NCBI GenBank assembly: GCA_963545205.1
Contig: CAUUHW010000001.1
Coordinates: 62,001 to 126,000, forward strand
Direction: 5' to 3'
Length of the DNA stretch: 64,000 nucleotides
Origin: CAUTYU01 sp963545205
Lineage (GTDB): Bacteria; Desulfobacterota; Desulfovibrionia; Desulfovibrionales; Desulfomicrobiaceae
Of this stretch, positions 26,149-33,719 are shown in pieces. A program made the translations under genes and the position numbers. Position 1 is the first letter of the stretch, and each line of letters starts with the position of its first letter. Below the pieces are notes generated by a model. That model was not told the DNA's origin, searched no databases, and saw nothing but the letters and a program-made list of their open reading frames with translations.

Positions 26149-26157
26149 AACACGTTC

Positions 26158-28236
26158 TTAGAAGTAAGAACTTGCCTGAATTCCGACAACCAACGGTTCA
26201 GCAGTCATTTTTGCCCGGCCAAAGGTGGATATGATATGCTTTTCATCCAGCAGATTGCGGCCAAACACGGAAACAGACCAGTTCTGCGCTTCATATCCAA
26301 CCTTGGCATTGAGCAGGGTATAGGCGTCCTGCTTCATCTCGTTTAGGTGGGTAAAGTATTTTGGCCCCATAAAGCTCACGTCCGCAGCAGCAAATATCCC
26401 GCTGGAGTGGCGATAGATAAAACCGGTATTCACAGTATATTCATTGGTTTTTGGCAGAAGATTCCCCTTCAGATCAATAATCTGCCCGGATTTGGCGGTG
26501 ATAAATTCGTCAAATTCATAGTCAAGCATATATCCGGCATTGAAAAAGGCTGTCAGGCCGCGTGTCAGACGCATTCTCGCCTCAAGTTCCAGACCTGAGC
26601 TGTGGGCTTCGGCCGCGTTTTCCTTTTTTAACTGCTGCACATTGTCCAGATCAACCACATCCACCTGCATATCCTTCCATTTGATATAAAAGGCAGCCAG
26701 ATTCAGTTCCACACGGCGGTCGGCAAAAAGCCCCTTATACCCGGCTTCATAGGTGATGGTATATTCAGGATCAACCGCCTTGCTCACCGTTGCCGGATTG
26801 GGTTCCACGCAATTATAATCACCTTCCTTGTAGCCACGGACAACGGAGAGATAGGCCCGGTGTTCCTTGGCCGGAAGCCAGGAGATGGAAAAAGAGGGCA
26901 AAAGGGCAAACCAGTCATCTGTAAAATCCTTATGCACAACAGGCATGGGCATATTGAAAAAATTTCGCCAGTCCAGCTCCTTTCTGGAGTAATCCAGACG
27001 CAGTCCTCCGCTGATTTCCACCTTGGCAGACACAGGCCAGGTAAACTGACCAAAAAGGGCGGCATTTCTGGAGGTAAGGGTGGAATTTTGTCCCATGACC
27101 ATTCCGGCAGAAGGCCCGGCATCCTGCCCCATACGCACAATGGTTTCCATGTCATGATCTTCAGTCATTAAAAACAGACCGCCCAGCCATTGCAGGCCGG
27201 AATCTGTCTTGCCGTTCAGACGCAGTTCCTGGGTCAGGGTCTTATAGGTTTCATCATATTCGCCAGTAACGGCATCATACCGGGCAAAATCCCAATCCTG
27301 GAGCATTCCGTAATTGGAATGGGAGTAGTTGGTAATGGAGGTCAGTTTCATGCTGCCAATCTCCTTTTCCCAGGTCAGGATGGGAGACATCAGATGGCCA
27401 TCGTTATAGCCAGATTCATTGTTGGTGGTGTGATAATCTCCTGTCAGGCTGTAGGCATCAAAACCGTCATCAAATTTGTCCAGGAGCAGTTCAAGGGTCA
27501 GGCGGCTGTCCTGGGCAATATCAAAGACCAGTTTACCCTGGCCGGATATCTGTTCCTGTTCATTGCCGTCATCAATGCCAAGAAAATCATTTTTAAAATA
27601 TCCATCCCCCTGTTTATAGGCAAAGGCCAGCCGATAGCTCACTCTGTCAGAAATTGGACCACCAATACCTGACTGAAATTTCCCGCTGTCATAACTGCCG
27701 TATTCTGCCCTGACATAACCCTCAAAAAGATTACTTGGCCTACGAGTGATGATATTGATAATACCGGAATAGGAATTGCGGCCATACAAACAGCCCTGAC
27801 TGCCCCGCAGCACTTCCACCCGCTCCAGATCCAGAAAATTGGCCAGAGCCACATAGGGAATGGTAACGCCATCAATATTCACGTTGAAAATCTTGTTCAT
27901 GTTAATCATGCCGCCCATGCCCCGGTACACCAGATAGGTGGTATGATTATCAGGACGGTCAATGCCGATATTGGGGGTAATCACACTTACATCGTCCAGA
28001 CTGTCCACCTGCATATCTTCCAGGGCCAGGCCGTCAAACACGCTGACACTTGCCGGCACATCCTGCACGCTGGTTTCTGTTTTCTGAGCTGTAACCGTGA
28101 TCTGTTCAAGTTCCATGGACTGGGACGCATCCCTTTGTTCCGCATTTGTTCCGGCCTGACAGGGAACCAGAAAAGCAAACAATATCAGCCCCACAATCAG
28201 GACTGTGCCTGAATACACTTTTTTTGCGCTTTTCAT
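26158..28236 (-). CDS. TonB-dependent outer-membrane receptor
   Basis: A 692-residue outer-membrane receptor, probably for a ferric siderophore or similar iron source. It has a signal peptide (residues 1-28 or so, ending CQAG), a TonB box near MELEQITVTA, the plug domain (SVSVFDGLALEDM, ERVEVLRGSQGCLYGRNSYS, GIINIITRRP) and a 22-strand barrel ending in an aromatic residue (SYF). The ATG at 28236 is chosen because GGGAG lies 8 bp upstream and the signal peptide starts there, although the frame is open to 28389. It is followed by the feoA and feoB remnants and preceded by an AraC-family regulator. No TonB-ExbBD genes are in the window. Confidence 0.9.
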   Translation of the reverse strand: MKSAKKVYSGTVLIVGLILFAFLVPCQAGTNAEQRDASQSMELEQITVTAQKTETSVQDVPASVSVFDGLALEDMQVDSLDDVSVITPNIGIDRPDNHTTYLVYRGMGGMINMNKIFNVNIDGVTIPYVALANFLDLERVEVLRGSQGCLYGRNSYSGIINIITRRPSNLFEGYVRAEYGSYDSGKFQSGIGGPISDRVSYRLAFAYKQGDGYFKNDFLGIDDGNEQEQISGQGKLVFDIAQDSRLTLELLLDKFDDGFDAYSLTGDYHTTNNESGYNDGHLMSPILTWEKEIGSMKLTSITNYSHSNYGMLQDWDFARYDAVTGEYDETYKTLTQELRLNGKTDSGLQWLGGLFLMTEDHDMETIVRMGQDAGPSAGMVMGQNSTLTSRNAALFGQFTWPVSAKVEISGGLRLDYSRKELDWRNFFNMPMPVVHKDFTDDWFALLPSFSISWLPAKEHRAYLSVVRGYKEGDYNCVEPNPATVSKAVDPEYTITYEAGYKGLFADRRVELNLAAFYIKWKDMQVDVVDLDNVQQLKKENAAEAHSSGLELEARMRLTRGLTAFFNAGYMLDYEFDEFITAKSGQIIDLKGNLLPKTNEYTVNTGFIYRHSSGIFAAADVSFMGPKYFTHLNEMKQDAYTLLNAKVGYEAQNWSVSVFGRNLLDEKHIISTFGRAKMTAEPLVVGIQASSYF

Positions 28237-28452
28237 AATTTTTTCTCCCTTTGTATTACAGCCAGAGACAGAGCTGAACAGCCTGCTTTGCCCATGGCCG
28301 GTTATGGTAAAAATCATCCGCCATGTATGAAAATAAAAACACAGTGCTTCATAGCAGAGCAGGAAAAAAAATTCTGCCTGAATCCGCATTTTTTCTGTCC
28401 AGAAAGGAAGTCCAGAGCATTGGAAGATGAAAAAAGAGAACAGAGTAAAAAA

Positions 28453-29418
28453 CTATGAAGATAATGGGTTAATATCGTTATCAAAAAAACGACTGCGAAT
28501 TTGTTTGCGATTGAAAAGATATTTGCCCGGCAATATCCCGTATCGTTTCTGAAACAGGTCGGAAAAATGCCCTGCGTTGCTGTAGCCCACGGCAAAGGCG
28601 GCTTCACTGACGTTTTGCGTTCCGCTGTCCAGCAGTTGTTTTGCCTTTTCCAGACGAAACTCCTTGAGGGCTGAGTACACCGTTTTTCCAAAGAGCTGAC
28701 GAAATCCCGTGGTCAGTTTGTTTCTGTTAATGCCCACCTTACGGGCAAGCTCTTCCAGAGACGGCGGTTCCTGATATTCAAAAAAAAGAATGTCCCTGGC
28801 TTTTTTCAGACAAAGAATGTCTTCCTGGGTCAGGGGAAAAGACGTTGTTTCCTGAACCCCTGTCCAGCATTCCACTTCCAGGGCCAGAATTTCCACCACC
28901 TTGGCATGGAAAAAAAGTTGCCTGGCAAGTCCATGCAGGGGGGAAGAGAACATCTGATGAATCACGGTTGCAATCATGGGCGGCACAGAACCTGACTGCC
29001 CGATCAGGCTGTTTTTGGCAACAAAGGCATGTACAAATTTGTCTATCATACCAGAATCATACCCCAGATACATTGCCAGAGCCTTACGGCTGAAATACAC
29101 ATGCACCACTTTTACAGGACAAGCAGAATTCAGTCTGAAAATTCCCTGACCGCAGGATTGCCAGGTAATACTTCTGAAAGGCTGGGAAATTCCTGTCCGG
29201 CTATTGTGCCAGGGCTCTATCTGCCCCTGTCCGGAAAGACAATACACACACTCAAGTATGTCCTGGGGTGTTTTTTTATAGGCAATGGCGATATCGTGCT
29301 GCAGGGTAAAATTTTCAACAGTTACAATGGTGTCTGGTTCTAAATGGTACACCTGTCTTTGTTCCTGCCAGGGCAGATCATTGCTTTGGTTCTGCCACAG
29401 GGATGTGGATGGTCCCAT
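28453..29418 (-). CDS. AraC-family transcriptional regulator (PchR-like)
   Basis: A 321-residue regulator with the AraC/XylS DNA-binding domain at its C-terminus (about residues 210-310): first helix-turn-helix PPSLEELARKVGINRNKL, second VSEAAFAVGYSNAGHFSDLF, then QKRYGILPGKY. The N-terminal 200 residues are a ligand-binding domain. Regulators of this kind next to TonB-dependent receptors (such as PchR) switch on the receptor when the ferric siderophore is present. It lies 217 bp upstream of the receptor start, same strand. The 222 bp behind it (29419-29640) probably hold its promoter; GATAATGA at 29567-29574 resembles half a Fur site. Confidence 0.88.
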   Translation of the reverse strand: MGPSTSLWQNQSNDLPWQEQRQVYHLEPDTIVTVENFTLQHDIAIAYKKTPQDILECVYCLSGQGQIEPWHNSRTGISQPFRSITWQSCGQGIFRLNSACPVKVVHVYFSRKALAMYLGYDSGMIDKFVHAFVAKNSLIGQSGSVPPMIATVIHQMFSSPLHGLARQLFFHAKVVEILALEVECWTGVQETTSFPLTQEDILCLKKARDILFFEYQEPPSLEELARKVGINRNKLTTGFRQLFGKTVYSALKEFRLEKAKQLLDSGTQNVSEAAFAVGYSNAGHFSDLFQKRYGILPGKYLFNRKQIRSRFFDNDINPLSS

Positions 29419-29640
29419 AACCTGTTGCTCCTTGAAAATATTGTCTCACAAAACTTCACCCAGACTACTCTTGTTGAGTCATGGTTGCAATGCCGGATAT
29501 ACAGGTCTGCAGGGGAAGTGCATTTATATTTTTTCGTTTTTGATTTGAAAAAAAGAAAAGTCCGCAGATAATGAGTTTTGCTTCGCTGATTTTGGATTGA
29601 AAGAAAAGATGGTTGGTGATTTTTGATTTTTGTTTCGGGT

Positions 29641-30594
29641 TCAGCGGCAGGGAAGCCGAACCTGAAAAACAGCCCCGCCCTGGTCATGATTGCCAGCCTG
29701 AATAGTTCCGCCCAGGCGGGTGACGATAGCTAGGCAAAGGGGGAGCCCAAGTCCTGTTCCCTTGCCGGGAGCCTTGGTCGTAAAAAAAGGAGTAAAAATC
29801 GAATCCAGATGTTGTGGCGCAATACCCGGGCCGTTATCCTTGACTTCCAGCACGAACGTCTCTTTTTCGTATTCTGTTCGTATCGCTACTTTTCCGTTTT
29901 TTTCTGTTGCCTGCACCGCGTTGTTCAGCAGATTCAAAACCAGATGCCTGAGCATGGGAGCGTCTGTGGAAAGTTCCGGCAGGGCGGGGTCATAGTTGCG
30001 GGTGATGGCAATGGCATGTTTTTGGGCTTCTTTTTCCACCCAAATGACCATATCTTCAACCAGACGGTTTATATCGGTTTTTTGCTCCACTGTATGCAGT
30101 TCTCTGGCAAAATTTAACATGCCATGTGTAATTTCCGTACACCGCTGTACCTGTGATTTTATCTGGCTGGCAATCTCGCTCATTTCTTTTTGCCGGGTTT
30201 CTTCATTTTGTTCTTTCAGAGCCAGACGCATGAGTTCAACTTCCTGGACAATGATATTCAGCGGCGTGTTTAGTTCATGCGCGATACCCGAAGACATTTC
30301 TCCTATGGCCGCCATTTTGCGGGACTGGAGCAGGTATTCGTCAAGGTCTCGAGTGCGGTGGTAGAGTTTTCGGGCCAGAAAGAGCAAAATACCGGCGGAA
30401 AGCAACATGCAGAAGGTTATCACGCATAAAATGGCAGGAACAGAGGCAAGGGAGAATGAAAAAGCTGCGCAGGCCCCGGCCAGCAGCAGGAGTGGAAGCA
30501 CGAGCAAGTGGAGAACAGGAGCAGGCCATGAGGAGATATACCAGGCTATTGTTTTCAGATGTTTTGCAGATGGCAGACAGCCGGCCTTAATCAT
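29641..30594 (-). CDS. Sensor histidine kinase with two membrane helices and no large sensor
   Basis: A 317-residue kinase. Two hydrophobic segments (about residues 22-45 and 48-70) are followed directly by the dimerisation and phosphoacceptor helix (SSGIAHELNTPLNIIVQE, His near residue 104) and the ATPase domain (LNLLNNAVQATEKNG, DNGPGIAP, GKGTGLGLPLCLAI). There is no obvious periplasmic domain, so it must sense within the membrane or through a partner. It is the last gene of the kinase-receiver-kinase operon and overlaps the receiver gene by 4 bp. Confidence 0.9.
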   Translation of the reverse strand: MIKAGCLPSAKHLKTIAWYISSWPAPVLHLLVLPLLLLAGACAAFSFSLASVPAILCVITFCMLLSAGILLFLARKLYHRTRDLDEYLLQSRKMAAIGEMSSGIAHELNTPLNIIVQEVELMRLALKEQNEETRQKEMSEIASQIKSQVQRCTEITHGMLNFARELHTVEQKTDINRLVEDMVIWVEKEAQKHAIAITRNYDPALPELSTDAPMLRHLVLNLLNNAVQATEKNGKVAIRTEYEKETFVLEVKDNGPGIAPQHLDSIFTPFFTTKAPGKGTGLGLPLCLAIVTRLGGTIQAGNHDQGGAVFQVRLPCR

Positions 30595-30992
30595 TTTTGT
30601 TTCTCCGCGAGCATCAACTGGCGTCTTTCATAGGCTTTTTGTACTTTGTACAGTAAATCTTTCATGTCAAACGGTTTCATAATGCAGTCATAGGCGCCGT
30701 GGTGTATTCCCTGTAAACTGGATTCGATAGAGCCGTGTCCGGTGAGTATCAGAACTTCTACAAATGGCTGTCTTTTTTTTATTTCCTTGAGCGTTTCTAT
30801 TCCATTCATACCCGGCATCTTGATATCCAAAATAACAATATCAACGGAATTTTTATCCAGCCAGCCAAGAGCTTCCTGCCCGCTCTGCGCGCTGGCAACC
30901 TGAAAAGAGCGTTTTTGAAGACGTTTGACAAAAAGTTCCACAAACTCTGCTTCATCATCTACGACCAGAATTTTTATTGTAGACTGTTCCAT
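30591..30992 (-). CDS. Stand-alone response-regulator receiver domain
   Basis: A 133-residue CheY-like receiver with no output domain. Acidic residues in LVVDDEAEFVELF, phosphoacceptor Asp in VILDIKMPGMNG (near residue 55), LLTGHGS-type Thr (LILTGHGSIESS) and Lys in CIMKPFDM are all present. It lies between the two kinases, 19 bp after the first and overlapping the second by 4 bp. Like the receiver at 25334-25738 it has no DNA-binding part, so output is probably through protein contacts, possibly with the ATP-grasp protein or sigma-54 activator. Confidence 0.9.
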   Translation of the reverse strand: MEQSTIKILVVDDEAEFVELFVKRLQKRSFQVASAQSGQEALGWLDKNSVDIVILDIKMPGMNGIETLKEIKKRQPFVEVLILTGHGSIESSLQGIHHGAYDCIMKPFDMKDLLYKVQKAYERRQLMLAEKQK

Positions 30993-31011
30993 ATTTTTCT
31001 CCTGTTTTCAT

Positions 31012-32664
31012 TTATTGTTCAAGAGGAAAGGTAATGGTAAAAGTCGTTCCTTTTTCAGGCTCACTTTCAGCGAAGATACGGCCATTCATCTTTTCCAGCA
31101 GACCAAAAACAATGGCCAATCCAAGGCCGGTTCCTTCTCCGACCTCTTTTGTTGTATAGAATGGGTCAAAAATATGCTGTAGTTTTTCTTTGTCCATACC
31201 TTCTCCTGTATCACCAATGGCAATAAAAATTTCCTGGCCCTCTTTTTTCTTGCCGCTTGTCAGAGTGATTGTGCCGTTCTGGCCAATGGCATCAATGGCG
31301 TTATCCAGAATGTTCAAAAAAACCTGCTGCGCCTGTATTGGATCAATGGTGATAAAAGGAAGTTGGGTGTCAAGTTCATTGACGATGGAAATATTTCTGA
31401 ACATGGCCTCGTTTTCCATGAACTTGACCGTTTCAAGCAAAATGGAATTGAGATTCACGTTTTCCTGGCGGGGATCCATGCGCCGCCCAAACCCCAGCAT
31501 CCGGTGGGTAACGGCTTTTGCCCGCTCCACATGCTGGTCAATTTTTGTTAATGTTTCATGGAGTTCCTGATAGTTGTGTATAGACTCAGCGTCTTCTTCT
31601 TCCAGCAGGTCTTTTGCCCAGCCCGCGCTTTCCCTGATCATGGTCAGAGGATTATTGACTTCATGCGCGACTCCGGCAGCCATTTTTCCAAGAGCGGCCA
31701 TTTTGTTTGACTGCAGAACAGAGGCGTCAAGGTTGGCGGCTTCTTGGTCGGCGCGGCGGATTTTCTTGATGATGTTGCCGGTTACAAGAAAGGCCCCCCC
31801 CACAATGATAAAAAGGCCGCCAAACAGGGCGATAACAGCCAGTTTGTCCGCGCGGAGCATTGGCCCCATCTGTTCCTGCCAGTCTTCATCAACAACAAGC
31901 AGCCAGTTTACTGTTTTGAGGCGTACCATGCCTGTCAGGAGCGGTCCCTGATTGTGTTTTTCTTTCCATTCAAGCGCGACCTCGCCGGCAGGAGGAAGTT
32001 GGTTAAAAGAAGGTATGGACGGGTAAGGGAAACGGGCCGGGGTTTGCAGTTTGCCCTGGGCGTTTGCCAGATAGGCGTCTCCATGACGGCCGGTCTGAAC
32101 GCTTTGCACCATGGATTTTAAGACGTCCAGGTCAACAGTAGCCCGCAGTATCCAGGTCTGATCCTGTTCACGGCGCAACACGGCGATAATAAAATGCGGG
32201 TAGTTACGAAAACCCAGAGAAACATCGCTGACGTACACGCCTTTAATCAACACCTCCTGGAACCACTGTTCATTTTTATAGTTGGCGCTTGAGATTTCAT
32301 ACGGCCCCATATAGGCAACATGCTGACCGTGCTGGTCAATCACGCCAAGGTCTATGAAATCGCTCGCGCCTGACTTCAAAGAAGAAAAGAGATTTTGAAT
32401 GGCGGCAGGCGTACTGATGTTGGAAAAGGTGTTGGCATAGGCCAGGGTGCGGATAAAGGCGATTTTTTCTTTCAAAAAAAGATCAATGGATTTTTGTTTG
32501 TTGCTGACAATGGTATGGATATTGCGGGCTGTTTTTTCCTTGTATGTCTGGTTGAATTCATAAAAAAATATATAACTCATTCCCAGAAGGGGAATCATGG
32601 AAAAACTGACAATGATCGTCAGGAGCCTGCGATGGAGTTGTCCATAATTTTTGGGGCCTGGCAT
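31012..32664 (-). CDS. Sensor histidine kinase with extracytoplasmic Cache-type sensor
   Basis: A 550-residue membrane kinase. First helix at about residues 14-36, periplasmic sensor of about 245 residues resembling a double Cache domain, second helix at about 285-307 (LAVIALFGGLFIIVGGAFLV), then the kinase core: phosphoacceptor GVAHEVNNPLTMI (His near residue 345), NILDNAIDAIGQNG, GDTGEGMDKEK and EGTGLGLAIVFGLLEK. The ATG at 32664 has AAGGAG 5 bp upstream; the frame is open further but without a ribosome binding site. It is the first gene of the operon and has its own sigma-54-type promoter at 32716-32732. Confidence 0.9.
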   Translation of the reverse strand: MPGPKNYGQLHRRLLTIIVSFSMIPLLGMSYIFFYEFNQTYKEKTARNIHTIVSNKQKSIDLFLKEKIAFIRTLAYANTFSNISTPAAIQNLFSSLKSGASDFIDLGVIDQHGQHVAYMGPYEISSANYKNEQWFQEVLIKGVYVSDVSLGFRNYPHFIIAVLRREQDQTWILRATVDLDVLKSMVQSVQTGRHGDAYLANAQGKLQTPARFPYPSIPSFNQLPPAGEVALEWKEKHNQGPLLTGMVRLKTVNWLLVVDEDWQEQMGPMLRADKLAVIALFGGLFIIVGGAFLVTGNIIKKIRRADQEAANLDASVLQSNKMAALGKMAAGVAHEVNNPLTMIRESAGWAKDLLEEEDAESIHNYQELHETLTKIDQHVERAKAVTHRMLGFGRRMDPRQENVNLNSILLETVKFMENEAMFRNISIVNELDTQLPFITIDPIQAQQVFLNILDNAIDAIGQNGTITLTSGKKKEGQEIFIAIGDTGEGMDKEKLQHIFDPFYTTKEVGEGTGLGLAIVFGLLEKMNGRIFAESEPEKGTTFTITFPLEQ

Positions 32665-32715
32665 GACTGCTCCTTGTATTGAATGACATAACAGTTTTTC
32701 ATCGAAACATATAGT

Positions 32716-32732
32716 AGCAAGATGTATTCCGA
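32716..32732 (-). promoter_or_regulatory. Sigma-54 promoter of the kinase-receiver-kinase operon
   Basis: Read on the minus strand the site is TCGGAATACATCTTGCT, with GG (32729-32730) and GC (32717-32718) exactly 10 bp apart and a TTGCT -12 box. The predicted start of transcription near 32705 leaves a leader of about 41 nt before the kinase ATG. The -24 box is less perfect than at the usp promoter. Confidence 0.65.
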
Positions 32733-32734
32733 TA

Positions 32735-32777
32735 ATCGCGCAAACCTGGTTTGCGTGATAAGGTTGTACGCGCAAAC
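32735..32777. promoter_or_regulatory. Palindromic activator-binding region upstream of the kinase operon
   Basis: Positions 32735-32759 form a near-perfect 25 bp palindrome: left arm ATCGCGCAAACC, centre T, right arm GGTTTGCGTGAT, with one mismatched pair. A third half site CGCGCAAAC follows at 32769-32777. The arm ATCACGCAA (minus strand) ends exactly 20 bp before the promoter GG, the same distance as at the usp promoter. This is a good candidate for the binding site of a shared sigma-54 activator. Confidence 0.6.
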
Positions 32778-32813
32778 TGACAACACGGAAATATGGAGGA
32801 AAGGCAGGTGAAG

Positions 32814-33161
32814 TCAGCCTGCCCTGAGTTTTGGATTGTTATGGTGACGGTCTTTGTCCCGTTGTGTTTTTTTCTCCAGATTGGCCTGTGCCGCTGTTGT
32901 CAAGTCTATTCCACACTGATTGGCAATGCAAGTCAGCACAAACAGGACATCGGCCAGTTCGTCTGCGAGTCCGTCCTGTTGCTCGCCGTCCTTGAAGCTT
33001 TGGTCGCCGTACATTCTGGTCATCAGTCTCGCCACTTCTCCTGTTTCTTCTACCAGTATGCCAAGATTGGTCAGCTCTGAAAAATAGCGCACGCCATGTC
33101 TTTGCACCCAAAGATCAACCTGTTGCTGATATTCTGTCAGGGAGAACGGTAAGTTCGGCAT
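32814..33161 (-). CDS. MazG-like nucleotide pyrophosphohydrolase
   Basis: A 115-residue all-alpha NTP pyrophosphohydrolase (MazG/dUTPase-like superfamily) that would hydrolyse a nucleoside triphosphate to the monophosphate. The metal-binding motif is LVEETGEVARLM (EExxE, near residues 37-48) with the second acidic pair in LADELADVLFVLTCIAN (ExxD, near 66-82). The exact nucleotide is unknown. It is a single gene, with no overlap with neighbours. Confidence 0.85.
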   Translation of the reverse strand: MPNLPFSLTEYQQQVDLWVQRHGVRYFSELTNLGILVEETGEVARLMTRMYGDQSFKDGEQQDGLADELADVLFVLTCIANQCGIDLTTAAQANLEKKTQRDKDRHHNNPKLRAG

Positions 33162-33270
33162 AATTTTTTCCTGTTGTTGAAATTGGGATTGAACAGGCTA
33201 ACTCCCTTGTTTCTTTTTTGGGCAAGGGATAGAATCAGTTTTTTTACAATAAATAAAAGAAGGATGCAAA

Positions 33271-33714
33271 ATGTACCAGGCGCATATATTTGAACTCTTG
33301 CAAAGTTCTGTTTCTCCAGTGGTTATGATTTCCGGTATCGGTCTTTTACTTTTGTCCATGACCAACCGTTTTTCCCGTCCTGTTGATGGGATCAGGCGAT
33401 TGATTCAGGAGCGGGAAAAGGCAACCGCAGGCAGAAAAACCGTTATTGACGCGGAAATCCAGATTTTTTATAAACGCTGCCATCTGTTGCGGCTGGCCTT
33501 GTTTCTTGTCTGCGCCAGTCTGGGATTTGTGAGTTCAATTATCCTGTTTCTGTTTTTGGCCCAGTTGTTCGCCTTTGATTTTTCCCTGATTATCAAATTA
33601 TTATTTGTTGCCAGCCTTGCGTCTTTGCTGGGTTCCTTGTTCTTTTTCATGCTTGACGTGCGGATAACACTGAATTCCCTGCGGCTGGAGATCGCCTCCC
33701 TGGTAGGCAGGTGA
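33271..33714 (+). CDS. DUF2721-family membrane protein
   Basis: A 147-residue inner-membrane protein of the DUF2721 family, function unknown. The N-terminal helix SVSPVVMISGIGLLLLSMTN is followed by RFSRPVDGIRRLI, the family signature, then a charged helix with a KRCHLLRLAL segment and two C-terminal transmembrane helices (about residues 77-97 and 104-125). It ends 5 bp from the convergent hflX gene. Confidence 0.8.
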   Translation: MYQAHIFELLQSSVSPVVMISGIGLLLLSMTNRFSRPVDGIRRLIQEREKATAGRKTVIDAEIQIFYKRCHLLRLALFLVCASLGFVSSIILFLFLAQLFAFDFSLIIKLLFVASLASLLGSLFFFMLDVRITLNSLRLEIASLVGR

Positions 33715-33719
33715 GATTT

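Noticed and set aside
33162..33270. CCCTTG/CAAGGG hairpin before the DUF2721 gene as a terminator
   Set aside because: The loop is 13 bases, the stem is only six pairs and the T-tract is about 12 bases away; it is too weak to call.
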